Below are positions 21,798-25,381 of a stretch of DNA of 25,381 nucleotides, one piece after another. The translations under genes were made by a program, and so were the position numbers. The stretch covers positions 1 through 25,381 of the forward strand of contig DAORIO010000004.1 of assembly GCA_035438585.1 (NCBI GenBank), given 5' to 3'. The notes beneath the pieces were generated by a model that saw nothing but the letters and a program-made list of their open reading frames with translations, ran no database searches and was not told the origin of the DNA. This DNA is from DAORIO01 sp035438585. GTDB taxonomy: Bacteria; Patescibacteriota; Minisyncoccia; Phycocordibacterales; UBA9973. Each line of letters begins with the position of its first letter. Position 1 is the first letter of the stretch.

Positions 21798-24425
21798 ATG
21801 GACAAAAGAAACAACAAAGAACAAGACAAAATCATCATCAAAGGTGCGCGCACCCATAATTTGAAGAATATTGATGTTGAGATGCCTAGAAATAAAATGG
21901 TGGCGATAACCGGTCTTTCAGGTTCGGGTAAATCGTCGCTTGCTTTTGATACGATTTTCGCCGAAGGCCAGCGTCGATATGTTGAATCTCTTTCTTCGTA
22001 CGCAAGGCAGTTTTTGAAACAAATGCAAAAACCCGAAGTCGATGAAATTACTGGTCTTTCACCGGCAATTTCTATTGATCAAAAATCTCGCTCAAATAAT
22101 CCTCGTTCAACTGTTGCAACTATTACAGAAATGTATGATTATCTTCGAGTTTTGTATGCTCGAGTCGGACGACCACATTGTTTAATTTGCGGAAAAGAAA
22201 TAAAAAAACTTTCAAACGAAGAAATAAATAGATTTATTTTGGATAAAGTAAAATCTGAAATTGGAAAGAAAAAGAAAAAAATAATGGGAGTCGAATACGA
22301 CGATCGACTTATTCAAATATTTGCTCCGATGGTTCGCGGTAGAAAAGGGGAATATTATCAAATGCTTTATGACATGCTCGGAAAGGGTTTTGTTCGAGCG
22401 CGAGTTGATGGCAAAATGGTTTCTTTGCGAGATAGAATAGATTTGGCAAAACAAAAGAAACACGACATCGATATTTTGGTTGACGAAATTGCTTATCATG
22501 AATTTAAAGACAGTCAGAAGGATTCTGAAATGCGTCTTTATGAAGCAGTCGAAAGATCAATATTAGAGTCAGATGGATTGGTGCGAGTTTCTTTTCCGTC
22601 AGAACAAAATGAAGGTGAAAAAGAAAATGCAGAAGAGTTTTTGATGAGTGCAAAATTTGCTTGTCCTGACGACGGATTTTCTTTCCCAGAAATTGAGCCA
22701 AGACTTTTTTCTTTCAACTCTCCGTACGGAGCGTGTGAATCTTGTAATGGCCTTGGAACAAAATATTTTCTAGGGGATGATCCTTGTGATAAATGTAAAG
22801 GTGCGCGTCTTCGCGAAGAAGCCTTGAATGTTTTTTTGGGTTCAAATGCAAATCGAAAAAATATAATCGAATTAGTTTCGATGTCTGTAAAAGATGCTGT
22901 TGAATTTTTGAGTGAGGTAAAACTTACAGCAAAAGAAAGAGAAATCGCAAAGGCGGTAATAAAAGAAATCGAAGATAGGTTAACTTTTCTTTTTGATGTT
23001 GGTCTTGAATATTTGGCGCTTGATAGACGAGCGAACACTCTTTCAGGGGGAGAAGCACAAAGAATCAGACTTGCCTCGCAACTTGGTTCGCGACTTGTCG
23101 GAGCGATGTACGTACTCGACGAGCCAACAATCGGACTTCATCAAAGAGACAATGAAAGACTTATAAAAACCCTCGAAGATCTTCGCGACCTTGGGAACAC
23201 TATTATCGTTGTTGAACACGACGAAGACACAATGTACGCGTCAGATTATCTTATTGATATTGGTCCGGGGGCAGGTGTTCACGGTGGAAATGTTGTTGTT
23301 TCAGGATGGCTTGCAGATTTACTTTCTGCTAAGAAAAATACTAGTGGATCAAGAACTCTTTCGTATTTGCGAGAAGAAGCAAGAATCCCAGTCCCTGTTG
23401 AAAGAAGAACTTCTGACAAGGGGACTATCAGAATTGTCGGTGCAAATATTTTTAATATAAAAAATCAAAATGTAGATATTCCACTTGGAAAATTAGTTTC
23501 GATTTCTGGGGTGTCAGGATCTGGAAAAAGTACTTTTTTGTACGAAGTTTTGCATAAAAATTTACAAGCTCGTCTTGAAAGAAAATATCGTACAAATGAC
23601 GTATTCAACTGCGCTTCATTTACAGGAACAGAATATTTAGTTCGAACTATTTTGATCGACCAATCTCCAATCGGAAGAACTCCGCGTTCAAACATTGCAA
23701 CTTATACTGGAACTTTCAATCATATTAGAGATATCTTTGCCGAAACAGAAGAAGCGCGAACTCGTGGCTGGAAAGCAAATCGTTTTTCTTTCAATGTAAA
23801 AGGTGGAAGATGCGAAGCTTGTGAAGGTAATGGGCAGATTGCTGTTGAGATGCATTTTCTGCCAACTGTTTATGTAACCTGTGATGTTTGTGGTGGAAAA
23901 AGATTTGATAAAGATACTTTGTCTGTAAAATTTAAAAAGAAAAATATTTATGAAGTATTAGAAATGACCGTAGAAGAAGCATCTATTTTCTTTGAAGATA
24001 TTCCTGCAATTCACGATAGACTAAAAACTTTGATGGATGTTGGACTTTCTTATGTAAAACTTGGGCAAAGTGCTACAACTCTTTCTGGTGGAGAAGCGCA
24101 AAGAGTTAAAATTTCGAGTGAACTTTATCGACCATTTTTAGAGCGAAGTATTTATCTACTCGATGAACCAACTGTCGGACTTCACTATGATGATGTTCAA
24201 AATTTAATTAACGTTTTGAATCGTTTGGTGGCCAAAGGAAATACAGTTGTTGTAATTGAACACAATATGGATGTTTTGAAATGTTCAGATTATATAATCG
24301 ATTTTGGTCCAGAAGGGGGAGTTGGTGGAGGAAAAATTATTGCCAAAGGCTCTCCTGAAGATGTGGCGAATGTTCCGAAGAGTTATACGGGACAATATTT
24401 AAAAAAGATCTTGAAAAAGAAATAA
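21798..24425 (+). CDS. uvrA: Excinuclease ABC subunit A, shortened
   Basis: UvrA (875 aa; E. coli 940) is the damage-sensing ABC ATPase. Both nucleotide sites are complete: Walker A at 39-46 (GLSGSGKS) and 571-578 (GVSGSGKS), signatures LSGGEAQR at about 415 and 762, and Walker B segments YVLDEPTIGLH and YLLDEPTVGLH. The UvrB-binding region (about 125-250) and the C-terminal zinc finger C672, C675, C695, C698 are intact. In the first half, the usual C-x-x-C before PRLFSFN is C289-P-D-D292, losing one Cys. Only 9 residues (321-329) separate GLG (318-320) from the C330-x-x-C333 pair, where E. coli has about 100. A hairpin follows the stop. Confidence 0.96.
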   Translation: MDKRNNKEQDKIIIKGARTHNLKNIDVEMPRNKMVAITGLSGSGKSSLAFDTIFAEGQRRYVESLSSYARQFLKQMQKPEVDEITGLSPAISIDQKSRSNNPRSTVATITEMYDYLRVLYARVGRPHCLICGKEIKKLSNEEINRFILDKVKSEIGKKKKKIMGVEYDDRLIQIFAPMVRGRKGEYYQMLYDMLGKGFVRARVDGKMVSLRDRIDLAKQKKHDIDILVDEIAYHEFKDSQKDSEMRLYEAVERSILESDGLVRVSFPSEQNEGEKENAEEFLMSAKFACPDDGFSFPEIEPRLFSFNSPYGACESCNGLGTKYFLGDDPCDKCKGARLREEALNVFLGSNANRKNIIELVSMSVKDAVEFLSEVKLTAKEREIAKAVIKEIEDRLTFLFDVGLEYLALDRRANTLSGGEAQRIRLASQLGSRLVGAMYVLDEPTIGLHQRDNERLIKTLEDLRDLGNTIIVVEHDEDTMYASDYLIDIGPGAGVHGGNVVVSGWLADLLSAKKNTSGSRTLSYLREEARIPVPVERRTSDKGTIRIVGANIFNIKNQNVDIPLGKLVSISGVSGSGKSTFLYEVLHKNLQARLERKYRTNDVFNCASFTGTEYLVRTILIDQSPIGRTPRSNIATYTGTFNHIRDIFAETEEARTRGWKANRFSFNVKGGRCEACEGNGQIAVEMHFLPTVYVTCDVCGGKRFDKDTLSVKFKKKNIYEVLEMTVEEASIFFEDIPAIHDRLKTLMDVGLSYVKLGQSATTLSGGEAQRVKISSELYRPFLERSIYLLDEPTVGLHYDDVQNLINVLNRLVAKGNTVVVIEHNMDVLKCSDYIIDFGPEGGVGGGKIIAKGSPEDVANVPKSYTGQYLKKILKKK

Positions 24426-24452
24426 AAAAAGGAAAGCATAGCTTTCCTTTTT
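24426..24452. terminator. Bidirectional terminator after uvrA
   Basis: AAAAAGGAAAGC, loop ATA and GCTTTCCTTTTT form a perfect 12-bp stem with A and T runs on both sides. It follows the uvrA stop directly and lies 2 nt before the end of the SSB-like tail on the other strand. Confidence 0.92.
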
Positions 24453-24454
24453 AG

Positions 24455-24505
24455 TTAGAACGGGAGGTCGTCTTTTCCGTTTTCGCTATTTTCTGTTTCA
24501 GTTTT
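24455..24505 (-). pseudogene. SSB-like C-terminal tail remnant or readthrough extension
   Basis: Directly after the TAA stop of the unknown 150-aa gene, in the same frame, the minus strand reads KTETENSENGKDDLPF and then TAA. An acidic, low-complexity run ending in DDLPF is the hallmark C-terminal tip of single-stranded DNA-binding protein SSB, which recruits repair and replication proteins. No SSB OB-fold is encoded here. It may be the remnant of an ssb gene once convergent with uvrA, or a former C-terminus of the upstream gene now cut off by a stop. Chance similarity is possible given the short length. Confidence 0.5.
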
Positions 24506-24958
24506 TTAATCCTCGAATTCTTCAAGGTGTTTCGAAGTGAATTTTTTAAGTTTTTCCGGAATGTCCTTGTACTGAAAGAATTCTGTTGGATCGATACCTT
24601 TTATGGTGCATCGCGCCAAACCTCTCATTTTCATTTTCTTATTTTCCCAATAACCGATGTATTCACCGTCATCATTTTTAAAGAAGTGATACGTAAATGA
24701 ATGACCCTGTCGATCATAAGTTTTAATGAATTCAATAGAATCATCTTTTAATTCTTTAATAATTAAGTTTGATGTACCGTAATGGTCTTGCAAAGCGCCT
24801 ACATTGCTTTGAGTATCTATTACACCTGAAAATAAAGCATGCTTTATTACTTTTTGGATAGTTGCCCTTTCTCCAATTTGAGGATCCATTCCAATGCCAA
24901 GGGCTGTATCTTCTTGAAAGAATAAGCCAGTAATTAGATAAAATTTTTGATTTGTCAT
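24506..24958 (-). CDS. Unknown 150-aa protein
   Basis: A soluble protein with no signal peptide or membrane segment. The middle is beta-strand-like with aromatic residues (IEFIKTYDRQGHSFTYHFF; GEYIGYWENKK; GLARCTIKGIDPTEFF), suggesting a small beta-rich fold, and the end is charged and helical. I recognise no family. A TTGACA/TAAAGT promoter lies upstream. The TAA stop is followed in frame by an SSB-type tail (24455-24505), so the protein may once have been longer. It is convergent with uvrA across a shared terminator and downstream of the MazG-like gene. Confidence 0.7.
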   Translation of the reverse strand: MTNQKFYLITGLFFQEDTALGIGMDPQIGERATIQKVIKHALFSGVIDTQSNVGALQDHYGTSNLIIKELKDDSIEFIKTYDRQGHSFTYHFFKNDDGEYIGYWENKKMKMRGLARCTIKGIDPTEFFQYKDIPEKLKKFTSKHLEEFED

Positions 24959-24981
24959 ATGAGCTAGTTTTAGTTTTGTTC

Positions 24982-25010
24982 ACTTTACTCTTTGTTAAAA
25001 AGGGTGTCAA
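24982..25010 (-). promoter_or_regulatory. Promoter of the unknown 150-aa gene
   Basis: On the minus strand TTGACA (25010-25005), a 17-nt spacer and TAAAGT (24987-24982) stand 23 nt before the ATG at 24958. The -35 box directly follows the T run of the MazG-like gene's terminator. Confidence 0.7.
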
Positions 25011-25014
25011 ATAA

Positions 25015-25043
25015 AAAAAGCCGGCTAAAATAGTCGGCTTTTT
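25015..25043. terminator. Terminator of the MazG-like gene
   Basis: AAAAAGCCGGCTA, loop AAA and TAGTCGGCTTTTT form a 13-bp stem with one G-T pair. On the minus strand it is followed by a T run. The stop codon of the MazG-like gene overlaps the stem's edge. Confidence 0.85.
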
Positions 25044-25323
25044 ATTTTCCTTCAGGATAACGGTCTTTGTCGCGTGTACGGAATTTTTGAATAGCTCTTT
25101 CTAGTGCAACCTCGGGGTTTATGTTTTTTGCATTTGCAAGACAAAATACAGCAAATAATAGATCACCATATTCCATTTCAGCCTCAAGTGTGTTGTCAGT
25201 TTTGAGTTCATCTTCAACTTCTTTTAATTCTTCTTTTATTTTGGCAATTAACCGCTCGTCATCGAAGTATTGCCAGCCCATTTCATTCATGAAATCGGCA
25301 ACTTGTTTTTGTAGAGAATTCAT
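25042..25323 (-). CDS. MazG-type nucleotide pyrophosphohydrolase
   Basis: This 93-aa all-helical protein has the MazG fold. The first metal-binding helix has the E-x-x-E-type pattern in KIKEELKEVEDEL, the second has E-x-x-x-D in EAEMEYGDLLFAVFCLAN, and the ending VALERAIQKFRTRDKDR is typical. Such enzymes hydrolyse NTPs or dNTPs to NMP and pyrophosphate, often to clear damaged nucleotides. This is a single-domain version, far shorter than the two-domain E. coli MazG (263 aa). It is monocistronic, with its own promoter and a terminator overlapping the stop. Confidence 0.88.
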   Translation of the reverse strand: MNSLQKQVADFMNEMGWQYFDDERLIAKIKEELKEVEDELKTDNTLEAEMEYGDLLFAVFCLANAKNINPEVALERAIQKFRTRDKDRYPEGK

Positions 25324-25335
25324 AGTTTTTCTTTT

Positions 25336-25363
25336 ATCCTATTCTTGCTACAAAATTTGTCAA
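25336..25363 (-). promoter_or_regulatory. Promoter of the MazG-like gene
   Basis: On the minus strand TTGACA (25363-25358), a 16-nt spacer and TAGGAT (25341-25336) lie 12 nt before the ATG at 25323. Confidence 0.6.
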
Positions 25364-25365
25364 AT

Positions 25366-25381
25366 AAAAAAACCGGCCTTG
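25366..25381. other. Probable first arm of a terminator cut by the window end
   Basis: A run of seven A followed by CCGGCC at the window edge looks like the left arm of another A/T-flanked hairpin, matching the layout of the terminator at 25015. The other arm is outside the window. Confidence 0.35.

Noticed and set aside
22212..23038. Minus-strand open frames inside uvrA
   Set aside because: They are shadows of the uvrA coding frame, with biased composition and no supporting start signals.
1..25381. Reassignment of TGA to glycine as in Gracilibacteria
   Set aside because: All core genes are intact with no in-frame TGA, so there is no sign of TGA being read as an amino acid; it is only unused as a stop here.
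1..25381. CRISPR arrays, insertion sequences, prophage, toxin-antitoxin or defence genes
   Set aside because: I found no regularly spaced repeats, no transposase or integrase, no terminal inverted repeats, and no defence-type domains. The MazG-like protein is a housekeeping-type pyrophosphohydrolase without an adjacent toxin.

Overview
This 25.4 kb window is AT-rich, densely packed bacterial chromosome made mostly of core housekeeping genes. I see no phage, insertion sequence, CRISPR array or other mobile element. Several traits point to the Candidate Phyla Radiation (Patescibacteria, probably a Parcubacteria-type lineage). Core proteins are compact: RpoC has about 1200 residues, TruB lacks its C-terminal domain, ProRS lacks the editing insert and UvrA is internally shortened. 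The sigma factor has a very lysine-rich N-terminus. Genes are tightly spaced, clear Shine-Dalgarno sequences are rare, and several genes appear to have leaderless transcripts. The assignment is inferred from gene content and protein form only.

Layout. 1-7.3 kb (+): the end of rpoB, then rpoC, dnaG and rpoD with 0-5 nt between genes, forming one transcription/primase/sigma unit that ends in a hairpin shared with the next gene. 7.36-10.4 kb: a membrane-anchored DsbA-like protein (-), divergent from a + unit of a DUF378-type membrane protein, a processive family 2 glycosyltransferase and a membrane-tethered thioredoxin-fold protein. 10.4-12.5 kb (-): tRNA-Thr(UGU), a small membrane protein, tsf and rpsB, with a GC-rich rpsB leader. 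12.7-15.8 kb (+): proS, mreB and mreC, with overlapping mreB and mreC starts. 15.85-16.2 kb (-): a small exported or membrane protein with a near-consensus promoter. 16.3-21.3 kb (+): tgt, an M23 peptidase, truB and uvrB. 21.3-21.7 kb (-): a DoxX/DUF417-like membrane protein. 21.8-24.4 kb (+): uvrA. 24.45-25.3 kb (-): an unknown 150-aa protein followed in frame by an SSB-like tail, and a MazG-type pyrophosphohydrolase.

Functional themes are transcription and replication priming, translation (S2, EF-Ts, ProRS, tRNA-Thr, Tgt, TruB), cell shape and envelope (MreB, MreC, M23, GT2), extracytoplasmic thiol chemistry (DsbA-like, Trx-like) and nucleotide excision repair (UvrA, UvrB).

I do not see a clear undescribed multi-gene system. 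The observations most worth checking are the SSB-type C-terminal tail behind an in-frame stop next to uvrA, the shortened UvrA with a Cys-to-Asp change, the -10 elements placed 6-7 nt before start codons, the terminator with no gene in front of it upstream of proS, the GC-rich rpsB leader, and the absence of TGA stops in 23 genes.
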